DNA from: Actinomycetota bacterium
Lineage (GTDB): Bacteria; Actinomycetota; Actinomycetes; Nanopelagicales; Nanopelagicaceae
Direction of reading: 5' to 3'
Assembly: GCA_005787645.1 (NCBI GenBank)
Contig: SYAM01000079.1
Coordinates: forward strand, 1-14,660
Length of the DNA stretch: 14,660 nt
Position numbers and translations under genes: made by a program. Each line of letters starts with the position of its first letter. Positions within the stretch are counted from its first letter, which is position 1. The notes under the pieces are model-generated. The model was not told the origin of the DNA. It did no database searches and worked only from the letters and a program-made list of their open reading frames with translations. Below are positions 7,325-13,148 of this stretch, in pieces.

Positions 7325-7939
7325 TTAACTCTCCTCGACCTTTGTCACGGGCACAGATCGAATTATGAGCCAACTACCCCAAACCACAGCGAGAAAGAGT
7401 GGATAACCCATCGCGAGCCGCGCGATTCCGAGTGAATCAACGTTGCCGGATTTGTAGAGCGGGTACTGCACAATCAAACGCGAAATAAATAGCCCAACCC
7501 ATAACCAACTCGCATTGGTATAGGCGCGCCTACGAGCAGGATCTTTTCGCCACGCAAGATTTTCACCAAGGATGGGACCGAGAATGAGTCCTAGGATCGG
7601 AAAGCCAGCAAGATTTGCAATCAAGTAGACCGTTCCATACACGACGTTGGTAATCAAACCTGGAAGATAGAAGTCCTCGGCTTTACCGCTATTGCGCGCG
7701 AACCACGCGCAGATCAATACTCCGATGATTCCCGATAGGGCGTGTTGGAGAGTATCTCGACGAATCAATCGCCAAATAGTGAGCGCGACTGAGAGCGCGA
7801 GAGCGCCATAGATTGCATCGCGAAGTGAATCGCGAAGGTTAAAGACGATGAGAAATACAAGCGCCGGGACCCCTGAATCGATGAGTCCACGTTTGCCGCC
7901 AAATGCCTCAAGAACCTTCTTCTTCTGTTCCGCACTCAT
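7325..7939 (-). CDS. DUF3159 family integral membrane protein
   Basis: Membrane protein of unknown function, 204 residues from the ATG at 7939. The N-terminal GKRGLIDSGVPALVFLIVF is the characteristic start of DUF3159 proteins. By eye there are about five or six hydrophobic segments, near residues 19-35, 40-57, 67-81, 90-125, 143-161 and 173-194. The frame is open to 8014, but the extra residues read through the 3' end of dut in another frame. The ATG at 7939 has GGGGAG about ten bases upstream and lies four bases after the dut stop, which fits an operon. Homologues sit between the trk pair and dut in M. tuberculosis (Rv2693c). No catalytic motif is visible, and I do not assign a function. 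Confidence 0.85.
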   Translation of the reverse strand: MSAEQKKKVLEAFGGKRGLIDSGVPALVFLIVFNLRDSLRDAIYGALALSVALTIWRLIRRDTLQHALSGIIGVLICAWFARNSGKAEDFYLPGLITNVVYGTVYLIANLAGFPILGLILGPILGENLAWRKDPARRRAYTNASWLWVGLFISRLIVQYPLYKSGNVDSLGIARLAMGYPLFLAVVWGSWLIIRSVPVTKVEES

Positions 7940-7943
7940 ATCA

Positions 7944-8381
7944 TCACGCTCTCCCCGTTGATCCAAAACCACCGGCGCCGCGCTCGGTACCGGGAAGATG
8001 TGCGACCGGAACAAATTTCACATTTTCTACCCTCTGGATGACAAGTTGCGCGATGCGGTCGCCACGTTTGATGGTGATGGGTTTATGCGCGTCTAGGTTG
8101 ATAAGTATCACCTGAATCTCTCCGCGATATGAGGCATCGATAGTTCCTGGAGCATTGACCATCGAGAGGCCATCGCGAATAGCAAGGCCAGAGCGAGGGT
8201 GGATGAATGCGGCAAAACCTGCCGGTAGCGCAATCGAAATGCCAGTTGGCATCAGCGCACGCTCGAAGGGAGCAAGAGTCATATCAATCCGCGCGTAAAG
8301 ATCAGCCCCTGCATCACCGGGTTGAGCAAAACGCGGTAAAGGTAGCTCGGGATCCAATTGCTGGATAAGCAGATCGGTCAT
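7944..8381 (-). CDS. dut: dUTP diphosphatase (trimeric dUTPase)
   Basis: Hydrolyses dUTP to dUMP and diphosphate, preventing uracil incorporation and supplying dUMP for dTMP synthesis. The 145 residues match the trimeric dUTPase fold, and all five motifs are present: PGDAGADLYA (21-30), PRSGLAIRDG (62-71), GTIDASYRGEI (79-89) with catalytic Asp82, GDRIAQLVI (107-115), and the mobile C-terminal arm GAGGFGSTGR (135-144). The ATG at 8381 overlaps the thioesterase stop by four bases (ATGA), so translation is probably coupled; only a weak purine stretch precedes it. The next gene starts four bases after its stop. It is intact. Confidence 0.97.
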   Translation of the reverse strand: MTDLLIQQLDPELPLPRFAQPGDAGADLYARIDMTLAPFERALMPTGISIALPAGFAAFIHPRSGLAIRDGLSMVNAPGTIDASYRGEIQVILINLDAHKPITIKRGDRIAQLVIQRVENVKFVPVAHLPGTERGAGGFGSTGRA

Positions 8382-8962
8382 GGGTTGATCTCGAAGTCGG
8401 GATCAACAAAAGCAAGTAACTCCGGATGTTTCCGTAGATGTTTGAGATATTCGGCAGGAGCATTTTCGAGGAAGTGCCTCATAGGAACGATGATAAAAAG
8501 CGCTGCTGCTCGAACTGCCACAGGCCCATCGAAAGTATCGAGGCGCCCCTCTGCACGGGTGTAGACCTTTCGATTGACCTGTCCTGCAATCTCGGCAGTG
8601 ATGTACAGAGTCGAACCCATTGGAACTGGTTTGAGAAAATCTGTCTCTAAACGTGCAGTGACCGCTGGAGATCTGATGAGCCACATCAATTTGCCGAGCG
8701 CTTCATCGAATGCAAGCGAGAGCAAGCCACCGTGCGCTAAACCTGGTGCGCCTTGATGATCATGGGTGACAGTGAAAGTTGCTGTGAGATTCTGTCCATC
8801 GCCTGCATGGGCGACAAGGTGGAGCCCAGTTGGATGTAAATCTCCACAGCCGAAACAGTGGCCAAAGTGAGAGGGAATCTTGGTCCCAGGTAATGGGGCT
8901 TTGGAATGGCGCGGAGGAACCTGCGCCTCAGGTGGCGGGGTGGTGCTGGGAATGCGCGACAT
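8378..8962 (-). CDS. PaaI-type hotdog-fold thioesterase
   Basis: Predicted acyl-CoA thioesterase, 194 residues; substrate unknown. The hotdog core carries HQGAPGLAHGGLLSLAFDEA (69-88), with the HGG turn at 77-79 and the candidate catalytic acid Asp86, preceded by the CFGCGDLHPTGL (36-47) segment common in this branch. The first 30 residues are Pro-rich and unconserved. It lies between DUF4193 and dut on the same strand: its ATG is ten bases after the DUF4193 stop and its stop overlaps the dut start by four bases. An internal promoter candidate overlaps the DUF4193 stop codon. The nearby acyl-ACP desaturase suggests lipid metabolism, but there is no direct evidence for a shared pathway. Specificity cannot be inferred. 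Confidence 0.88.
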   Translation of the reverse strand: MSRIPSTTPPPEAQVPPRHSKAPLPGTKIPSHFGHCFGCGDLHPTGLHLVAHAGDGQNLTATFTVTHDHQGAPGLAHGGLLSLAFDEALGKLMWLIRSPAVTARLETDFLKPVPMGSTLYITAEIAGQVNRKVYTRAEGRLDTFDGPVAVRAAALFIIVPMRHFLENAPAEYLKHLRKHPELLAFVDPDFEINP

Positions 8963-8969
8963 GCTTACG

Positions 8970-8975
8970 AGTTTA
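8970..8975 (-). promoter_or_regulatory. Candidate internal -10 hexamer before the thioesterase (TAAACT)
   Basis: Minus-strand TAAACT fits TANNNT and overlaps the TAA stop of DUF4193. With the usual spacing, the start site would be at 8963, one base before the ATG at 8962, an almost leaderless message. It could allow thioesterase-dut-DUF3159 expression independent of DUF4193. Sharing three bases with a stop codon raises the chance that it is accidental. Confidence 0.35.
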
Positions 8976-9269
8976 CGCGCATTCGCGGCAGACTGCGGTG
9001 GCTCCCTCGCCCTTGACTAACTGGGAACGGTGATGGACTAAGAAGCATTTGGAGCAGGTGAATTCATCAACCTGTCGAGGTAATACGCGAACGGTCAATT
9101 CTTCACCAGAGAGATCTGCTCCGGGCAATTCCAAATTCTCTGCTGCTTCGGCTTCATCGATATCTACTTGCCCAGATTTCTTGTCGGCTTGACGCGCTTT
9201 TAATTCTTCCAGGCTCTCTTCGTGGAGCTCTTCATCAGTTTTCCGTGGGGAATCGTAATCGGTTGCCAC
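8973..9269 (-). CDS. DUF4193 zinc-ribbon protein
   Basis: Small actinobacteria-specific protein of unknown function, 98 residues. It starts MATDYDSPRKTDEE, the hallmark N-terminus of DUF4193. It continues with an acidic, charged helix-prone region (about 10-60), the conserved ELPGADLSGEELTVRVLP, and a C-terminal zinc ribbon with Cys72-x2-Cys75 and Cys94-x2-Cys97. The GTG start at 9269 is decided by the conserved N-terminus and by GGGGAG eight bases upstream (9278-9283), one of the clearest Shine-Dalgarno sequences in the window. Homologues occur near dut and suhB in M. tuberculosis (Rv2699c). The fold suggests a nucleic-acid or protein interaction, but this is speculation. Confidence 0.92.
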   Translation of the reverse strand: MATDYDSPRKTDEELHEESLEELKARQADKKSGQVDIDEAEAAENLELPGADLSGEELTVRVLPRQVDEFTCSKCFLVHHRSQLVKGEGATAVCRECA

Positions 9270-9389
9270 TGCGCTATCTCCCCTTTTTTTTCTTGACGAC
9301 CTTCATTGGTGTAGAACGTCGCTTGCGGGCGAATTATGCCTAACTTCCCCGAAATTTCATCCCGCCAGGGCGCGTGTCCAGGTCAAAAC
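9270..9389 (-). promoter_or_regulatory. Longest gap (120 bp): DUF4193 leader with candidate promoter and tiny ORF
   Basis: Largest gene-free stretch, between the desaturase stop and the DUF4193 start. On the minus strand it holds a CATAAT -10 candidate (9333-9338), which would give a leader of about 57 bases. It also holds an ATG-started 10-codon frame, MKVVKKKKGR (9274-9306), ending five bases before the DUF4193 GTG, and the Shine-Dalgarno GGGGAG (9278-9283). The mini-frame has no Shine-Dalgarno of its own. An eight-base A run (9284-9291 on this strand) precedes the Shine-Dalgarno. No convincing terminator hairpin follows the desaturase. Confidence 0.35.
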
Positions 9390-10367
9390 TCAGGAAAGCT
9401 TCAAGAACTCGATCCCACGGGCGGTCAACCGGTCAAAATGTGCAGCACGCTTCTCGGTGAAACGGGCGACATCTGCGCTGGTTCGCTCGATGAGTGCAGA
9501 TATTCGGGCGCGATGGCGCTCTCCCTCCCCGCTCAGGCCGGTGAGTTCAAAGACTCCCCAAGCGCGCAAGACGGGAGAAAGAACCTCGTTGAGGTGTAAG
9601 TCGAGATCGTAGATACCGGCGAGGGCGATCTGCACAGATTTTCGGGCAAAACCAGGAATGCCATATCCAGGCATCGCGAAATTCTCGAGAACATCTGCAA
9701 TTGCTTCAAGCGTCGCTTCCGGTTCTAATTTCAAAGCGGCACCGAGAAGATTGCGATAGAAGAGCATATGTAAATTCTCATCAAGCGCTACACGGGTGAG
9801 CATTCCCTCGCATATCGGATCCGCGGAGATCTTTCCGGTATTTCGATGGGAAATGCGCGTAGCCAATTCTTGGAAAGTCACATAGGCGACAGTGTGGAGC
9901 ATGTCATCTTCGTAGGGAGTTTGATAACCCACCGACATGTGTGCCATACGTAAATCCTCTAGTTCATTGGGATCTACACCGCGAGTTGCCATCAAATAAT
10001 CGCGGAGCACAATCCCATGGCGAGCCTCCTCTGCTGTCCAACGATTGATCCAATTGCCCCAAGCGCCATCGCGCCCCATCGCAATCGCAATCTCCGTGTG
10101 ATAACTCGGCAAGTTATCTTCTGTTAAAAGATTGATGACCAACGAATCTTGAGCAATTGCAGTGAGTTTGGAATCTTTAGCCTCCCAGGCATCGCCATTT
10201 AGTGGACCGGCGAAGGTGCGACCTTCGCTCCATGGAACATATTCGTGGGGGTACCAATCCTTCTGGATAGCAAGGTGGCGCTCTAGCTCTTGCGCTACAA
10301 CAGGTTCTAAGTCTCGTATCAAACGGGATTGAATCTCGGGACGATAACTACCCACTGCTGCCTCCAT
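9390..10367 (-). CDS. Acyl-ACP desaturase (DesA/FAB2-type, soluble di-iron)
   Basis: Soluble oxygen-dependent desaturase that introduces a double bond into acyl-ACP, 325 residues, similar in length to mycobacterial DesA1. All six iron ligands of the castor-type site are visible: Glu83 in LLTEDNLPSYH, Glu114 and His117 in EEARHG, Glu167 in FQELAT, and Glu197 and His200 in DENLHM. The protein is otherwise collinear and intact. The ATG at 10367 is used; another ATG four bases upstream is out of frame. The promoter candidate TAGGTT overlaps a perfect 9-4-9 inverted repeat in the 50-base gap behind suhB, so its transcription is probably regulated separately. Electron donors (ferredoxin, reductase) are not encoded here. 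The chemistry is well supported; the exact position desaturated is not known. Confidence 0.93.
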   Translation of the reverse strand: MEAAVGSYRPEIQSRLIRDLEPVVAQELERHLAIQKDWYPHEYVPWSEGRTFAGPLNGDAWEAKDSKLTAIAQDSLVINLLTEDNLPSYHTEIAIAMGRDGAWGNWINRWTAEEARHGIVLRDYLMATRGVDPNELEDLRMAHMSVGYQTPYEDDMLHTVAYVTFQELATRISHRNTGKISADPICEGMLTRVALDENLHMLFYRNLLGAALKLEPEATLEAIADVLENFAMPGYGIPGFARKSVQIALAGIYDLDLHLNEVLSPVLRAWGVFELTGLSGEGERHRARISALIERTSADVARFTEKRAAHFDRLTARGIEFLKLS

Positions 10368-10374
10368 CCATGCT

Positions 10375-10396
10375 TAACCTACGCAACCGTAGGTTA
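10375..10396. promoter_or_regulatory. Perfect 9-4-9 inverted repeat, probable TetR-type operator of the desaturase gene
   Basis: Half-sites TAACCTACG (10375-10383) and CGTAGGTTA (10388-10396) are perfect reverse complements separated by CAAC. The right-hand end, in transcription direction, contains the desaturase -10 candidate, so a bound protein would block transcription. Even-spaced dyads of this size are typical TetR-family operators. In mycobacteria the TetR-like regulator MadR (Rv0472c) controls desA1 and desA2, a functional precedent; identity with that regulator is inference. As a hairpin the stem could also form in RNA, but there is no T tract, so a terminator for suhB is less likely. 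Confidence 0.65.
10376..10381 (-). promoter_or_regulatory. Candidate -10 hexamer of the desaturase gene (TAGGTT)
   Basis: Minus-strand TAGGTT fits TANNNT. With its last T at -7, transcription starts at 10369, two bases before the ATG at 10367, a near-leaderless message. It lies wholly inside the inverted repeat. No clear -35 is visible. Confidence 0.45.
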
Positions 10397-10417
10397 CGGG
10401 AAGGCAAGAGATGGCTG

Positions 10418-11218
10418 CTAGCCTGCCACGCCCGTGAGGGCTTCAAGAATCTGGCGGTGGAGGCTCGGATGCGCGGCTACCACCATATCTCTGCCTGCCG
10501 GGCCGCCACTGGCATTGGTCACCAGCGCCCCCGCCTCAGTTGCGATCAGCTCGCCCGCAGCACGATCCCAAATCGAGAGCTCCTCTTCAAAATATCCATC
10601 GACCATCCCTGAGGCCACCAGGCAGAGATCCACTGCTGCCGCACCCATCCGACGGATATCGCGCACCTGAGTAATCAACGTGGCAAAGCGCGCACCTTGC
10701 TTACCTCTCATCTCTGTGGAATAAGAGAAGCCGGTCGCGAGCAGAGCTAATGCGAGCGGAACATCGCTATTGACCTGAAGTGGTTGCCGGTCGCGTTCAC
10801 CGCGACGGAGCCAGGCGCCACCACCCTTAGTTGCGCTCCAGAGCATCCCACCATCCAAAAGAGGGGCAAATACCGCCCCCGCGAGCACCTCGCCTTCACG
10901 GGCAGCGGCGATGGAGATATTCCAGCCAGGTAACCCATAGAGATAGTTGACGGTGCCATCGATGGGATCGACGATCCAGGTAATGCCGGTCGCGCTGGCG
11001 ACATCTGCCCCCTCTTCGCCGAGCAGTCCATCGCCAGGGCGGTGGGTCGCGAGATATTTCGCAACTAACTCTTCACTTGCTTTATCCATTTCTGTAACGA
11101 CATCCACGGCGCTGGATTTCGTAGAGTAGCTCAGCGTTGCAGGACGATTTGTGAGAAGTGCCCCTGCTGCGCGCACGATCTCGATTGCAACGGTCTCAAG
11201 TTGCGCGCCGAGTTCCAT
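10418..11218 (-). CDS. suhB: Inositol monophosphatase family protein (SuhB-like)
   Basis: Mg2+-dependent, Li+-sensitive-type phosphatase, 266 residues, probably acting on inositol 1-phosphate or a related sugar phosphate. Metal and catalytic motifs are complete: Glu68/Glu69 in LLGEEGAD, DPIDGT at 84-89 (Asp84, Asp87), and WDRAAGELIATEAG (217-230) with Asp218. In actinobacteria such enzymes supply inositol for phosphatidylinositol and mycothiol, but family members also act on other substrates, so the substrate is inferred. The position in a DUF4193-dut-trk block matches M. tuberculosis suhB (Rv2701c). The ATG at 11218 is supported by a TAGGAT box ending exactly seven bases upstream. It is divergent from sepH, with 35 bases between the two starts. 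Confidence 0.93.
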   Translation of the reverse strand: MELGAQLETVAIEIVRAAGALLTNRPATLSYSTKSSAVDVVTEMDKASEELVAKYLATHRPGDGLLGEEGADVASATGITWIVDPIDGTVNYLYGLPGWNISIAAAREGEVLAGAVFAPLLDGGMLWSATKGGGAWLRRGERDRQPLQVNSDVPLALALLATGFSYSTEMRGKQGARFATLITQVRDIRRMGAAAVDLCLVASGMVDGYFEEELSIWDRAAGELIATEAGALVTNASGGPAGRDMVVAAHPSLHRQILEALTGVAG

Positions 11219-11224
11219 GTAATC

Positions 11225-11230
11225 ATCCTA
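11225..11230 (-). promoter_or_regulatory. Candidate leaderless -10 hexamer of suhB (TAGGAT)
   Basis: Minus-strand TAGGAT fits TANNNT; with its last T at -7, +1 falls on the A of the suhB ATG. There is no Shine-Dalgarno before this start. It shares a 35-base gap with the sepH promoter candidate. Confidence 0.6.
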
Positions 11231-11239
11231 ATGGCCTAC

Positions 11240-11245
11240 TAGAGT
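11240..11245 (+). promoter_or_regulatory. Candidate -10 hexamer of sepH (TAGAGT)
   Basis: TAGAGT fits TANNNT and predicts a start at 11252, two bases before the sepH ATG. The GAGGTG at 11246-11251 looks like a ribosome-binding site but is only two bases from the ATG, too close to work normally, so near-leaderless initiation is the simpler reading. Confidence 0.45.
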
Positions 11246-11253
11246 GAGGTGTT

Positions 11254-11997
11254 ATGGAGCGGGAGTTACGGATAGTCAGCGATAACGGTGAGTCCATCCT
11301 GCTCACCGATTCCTCGGGTAATAAATACCGAGCAGAGCGAAGTAGCGCGCCGCATCCCACTCTTATCTCCGTTGCGCCATCTGGTAGCTCGGAACTCTCG
11401 ATTAAAGAGATACAAGCACGGCTTCGTTCAGGTCACTCGCCACGTGAGATTGCAGAGAGCACGGGAACGCCACTTGAGAAGATTCAACGTTTCGCTGGTC
11501 CGATTGTGCATGAACGTAATCACATCATCTCGCATGCTCTCGATACTCAGGTTAAACGTGGTCGGAGTGATTCAAGTTTGCGCGAAGTCGTCAATGAGCG
11601 ACTTGGCGCACGAGGTGTCGATCTCAATTCACTCGAGTGGAATGGATATCGCCAAGAAGATGGCACCTGGATTATCTCTCTTCACTACCCCACTCGTGAT
11701 GGTCAAAATAGTGGGGAATGGATTCTTGATACCGGAAAGCGAACTCTGGCCGCGCGAGATGAAGGTGCGCGTTGGATCAGCGGGGATGATCGCTCACCGC
11801 AAGAGAAAGTTCGCTCGCAACTTCCCACCGAACTTTTGGGTGGTGGCAACGAGCGTGAGGCTCGTGAAGCGCCGCGATTGATCGCTGTTCGTGAAGAGGT
11901 CGAGCCGACCTCCGATGCTGCGCGTGATGGCGTGGTTGGTCGCGCCAAAGTGCCATCGTGGGATGAGATTATGTTTGGAAAGAAACCAGAGGAATAG
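11254..11997 (+). CDS. sepH: SepH (DUF3071) FtsZ-binding cell-division protein
   Basis: Actinobacterial septation protein that binds FtsZ and promotes its assembly. The 247-residue protein is shorter than the Streptomyces protein (about 340), mainly because the region between the conserved ends is short. Visible parts: DUF3071 N-terminal domain (about 1-165) with the helix-turn-helix-like segment LSIKEIQARLRSGHSPREIA (48-67) continuing to about 80; a charged linker (about 180-228); and the conserved C-terminal VPSWDEIMFG (233-242). The ATG at 11254 gives the expected first strand (ELRIVSDNGESILL). The last 29 bases overlap the opposite-strand phosphatase gene, under the conserved C-terminal motif. 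Beside it on the far side is a topoisomerase gene, again an actinobacterial chromosome-maintenance neighbourhood. Confidence 0.92.
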   Translation: MERELRIVSDNGESILLTDSSGNKYRAERSSAPHPTLISVAPSGSSELSIKEIQARLRSGHSPREIAESTGTPLEKIQRFAGPIVHERNHIISHALDTQVKRGRSDSSLREVVNERLGARGVDLNSLEWNGYRQEDGTWIISLHYPTRDGQNSGEWILDTGKRTLAARDEGARWISGDDRSPQEKVRSQLPTELLGGGNEREAREAPRLIAVREEVEPTSDAARDGVVGRAKVPSWDEIMFGKKPEE

Positions 11998-13090
11998 AGC
12001 GTTCGACTTCAGTTAATCCACCGTGGTGACCCACCATCGCCCCTTCCAGATGTTTGCGCGCGGGTTCAATGAGCACCATCTCATCTCGAGGAATTACCAC
12101 GAGATCGCCCATACGCTCAAGAGTTTGAGGAGTGGGGTCTGCTCCAAAAAGTTCCTGCTCAATTGCCTCACTTTTCAAGAGCACCTGCGCCTTAGCGCCG
12201 AGTTTCGCATGCCATGCGCTCTGAACGTATCGCTCTCGTCCTTCGGTGACATATATATGGCGCGCGCGAGGCTCGCCCCCGATCAAGGTGACATCACGTA
12301 TTAATTGCCCATCAATCATGATCTTCTCTTGGGCATTGAGCATCCCATGATCAGAGGTGATGGTAAATCTCACCCCTGCAGGAAGATTCTGGCGGACTAA
12401 TCCCACAAAGTCATCGGCCATGGTGAGCGCATCGATCCACTCCGGTGACCCGACCCCAAACTCATGGCCAGCGGCATCAAGATCGTTGATATAAAGGTAG
12501 ATAAAAGTTGGGCGTTTCTTTGTGGCGAAATGAAGTTGATCAATCATCCGATCGAAAGTATTGGCGCCTAAGAAGGTTGCGCCACGCAAGGCAGCTTCGG
12601 TAAAACCACTTCCCGCATATCTTTCTGCGGAGATATTGAAAGAGTGGATTCCTACCTTTGCGCCTTGTTCGAAGAGGGTTGCTCGCGATTGCCAGATCAC
12701 TGGGTCAACCCGTGAATCCCACTTCAATGCATTAAGCAATCGATTATCGCTGTATGGGATCCGAACGGTGTAACCGAGCATGCCATGCTCAGCAGGGTGT
12801 AATCCGGTGCCGATACTGGTAAGCGAAGTCGCGGTAGTGGAGGGAAATTCACTCATTAAGTCGGTCACTGTGGCGATACTGGAAATGTTTGGCGCTGCAT
12901 CTCGGTGCTGAGCGAGAGTTTTCGCCCCTAGCCCATCGACGAGAAAGAGAATTTCGATTCCAGGAGATGGAGGAAGAGATAGCCCTGATGAGATGGGTAA
13001 ACCTAATGCAGCAAAAATTGCGCGACTTACCTCACTAAGTGTGAGGTTACCCCCGATTGGCTGTTCGATCACTCCTGGAATGTACAACAT
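11969..13090 (-). CDS. Nucleotide pyrophosphatase/phosphodiesterase, alkaline phosphatase superfamily
   Basis: Predicted two-metal phosphoesterase, 373 residues from the ATG at 13090. Superfamily residues visible in that numbering: Asp52 in FLVDGLG; Thr86 in PSTTATSLTSIGTG as the likely nucleophile, by analogy with the NPP TG motif; Asp205 and His209 in DAAGHEFG; Asp247-His248 in TSDHGM; and His355/His356 in VGHHGGLT. No signal peptide or membrane segment is visible, so it is probably cytosolic. The substrate is unknown. The frame extends to a TTG at 13117, but MLYIPGVIEQ fits better as a start. Neither start has good spacing from the GGGGAGG at 13108-13114, so the start is uncertain. It is the regular neighbour of sepH and the topoisomerase gene in actinobacteria. 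It overlaps sepH by 29 bases at the 3' end. Confidence 0.88.
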   Translation of the reverse strand: MLYIPGVIEQPIGGNLTLSEVSRAIFAALGLPISSGLSLPPSPGIEILFLVDGLGAKTLAQHRDAAPNISSIATVTDLMSEFPSTTATSLTSIGTGLHPAEHGMLGYTVRIPYSDNRLLNALKWDSRVDPVIWQSRATLFEQGAKVGIHSFNISAERYAGSGFTEAALRGATFLGANTFDRMIDQLHFATKKRPTFIYLYINDLDAAGHEFGVGSPEWIDALTMADDFVGLVRQNLPAGVRFTITSDHGMLNAQEKIMIDGQLIRDVTLIGGEPRARHIYVTEGRERYVQSAWHAKLGAKAQVLLKSEAIEQELFGADPTPQTLERMGDLVVIPRDEMVLIEPARKHLEGAMVGHHGGLTEVERSIPLVSFQT

Positions 13091-13136
13091 CGCTTGAGAT
13101 ACGCGTTGCCTCCCCAAAAAATTGAGATAAACCAGC

Positions 13137-13142
13137 GAGAAT
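13137..13142 (+). promoter_or_regulatory. Candidate leaderless -10 hexamer of the topoisomerase gene (GAGAAT)
   Basis: GAGAAT has the two most important -10 bases, A at -11 and T at -7, but G at -12. Its last T is exactly seven bases before the ATG at 13149. The only purine-rich sequence near the ATG is this box itself. Weak as a stand-alone call; supported by the recurring spacing. Confidence 0.35.
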
Positions 13143-13148
13143 TACGCC

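Noticed and set aside
7304..7329. Two GTTAAC copies around the convergent trkB/DUF3159 stops as a bidirectional terminator
   Set aside because: GTTAAC is self-complementary, so any two copies can pair. The stem is only six AT-rich pairs with a 14-base loop and no T tract.
7940..8014. 25-residue N-terminal extension of the DUF3159 frame
   Set aside because: It is the conserved dut 3' end read in another frame. The ATG at 7939 has a Shine-Dalgarno and matches the family N-terminus.
9284..9291. Eight-T run on the plus strand as a terminator
   Set aside because: No plus-strand gene lies upstream within reach and no GC-rich hairpin precedes it; on the minus strand it is an A run before a Shine-Dalgarno.
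13091..13117. TTG start of the phosphodiesterase gene
   Set aside because: It adds nine unconserved residues and has no usable ribosome-binding site or well-placed -10 box; the ATG at 13090 is preferred, though not proved.
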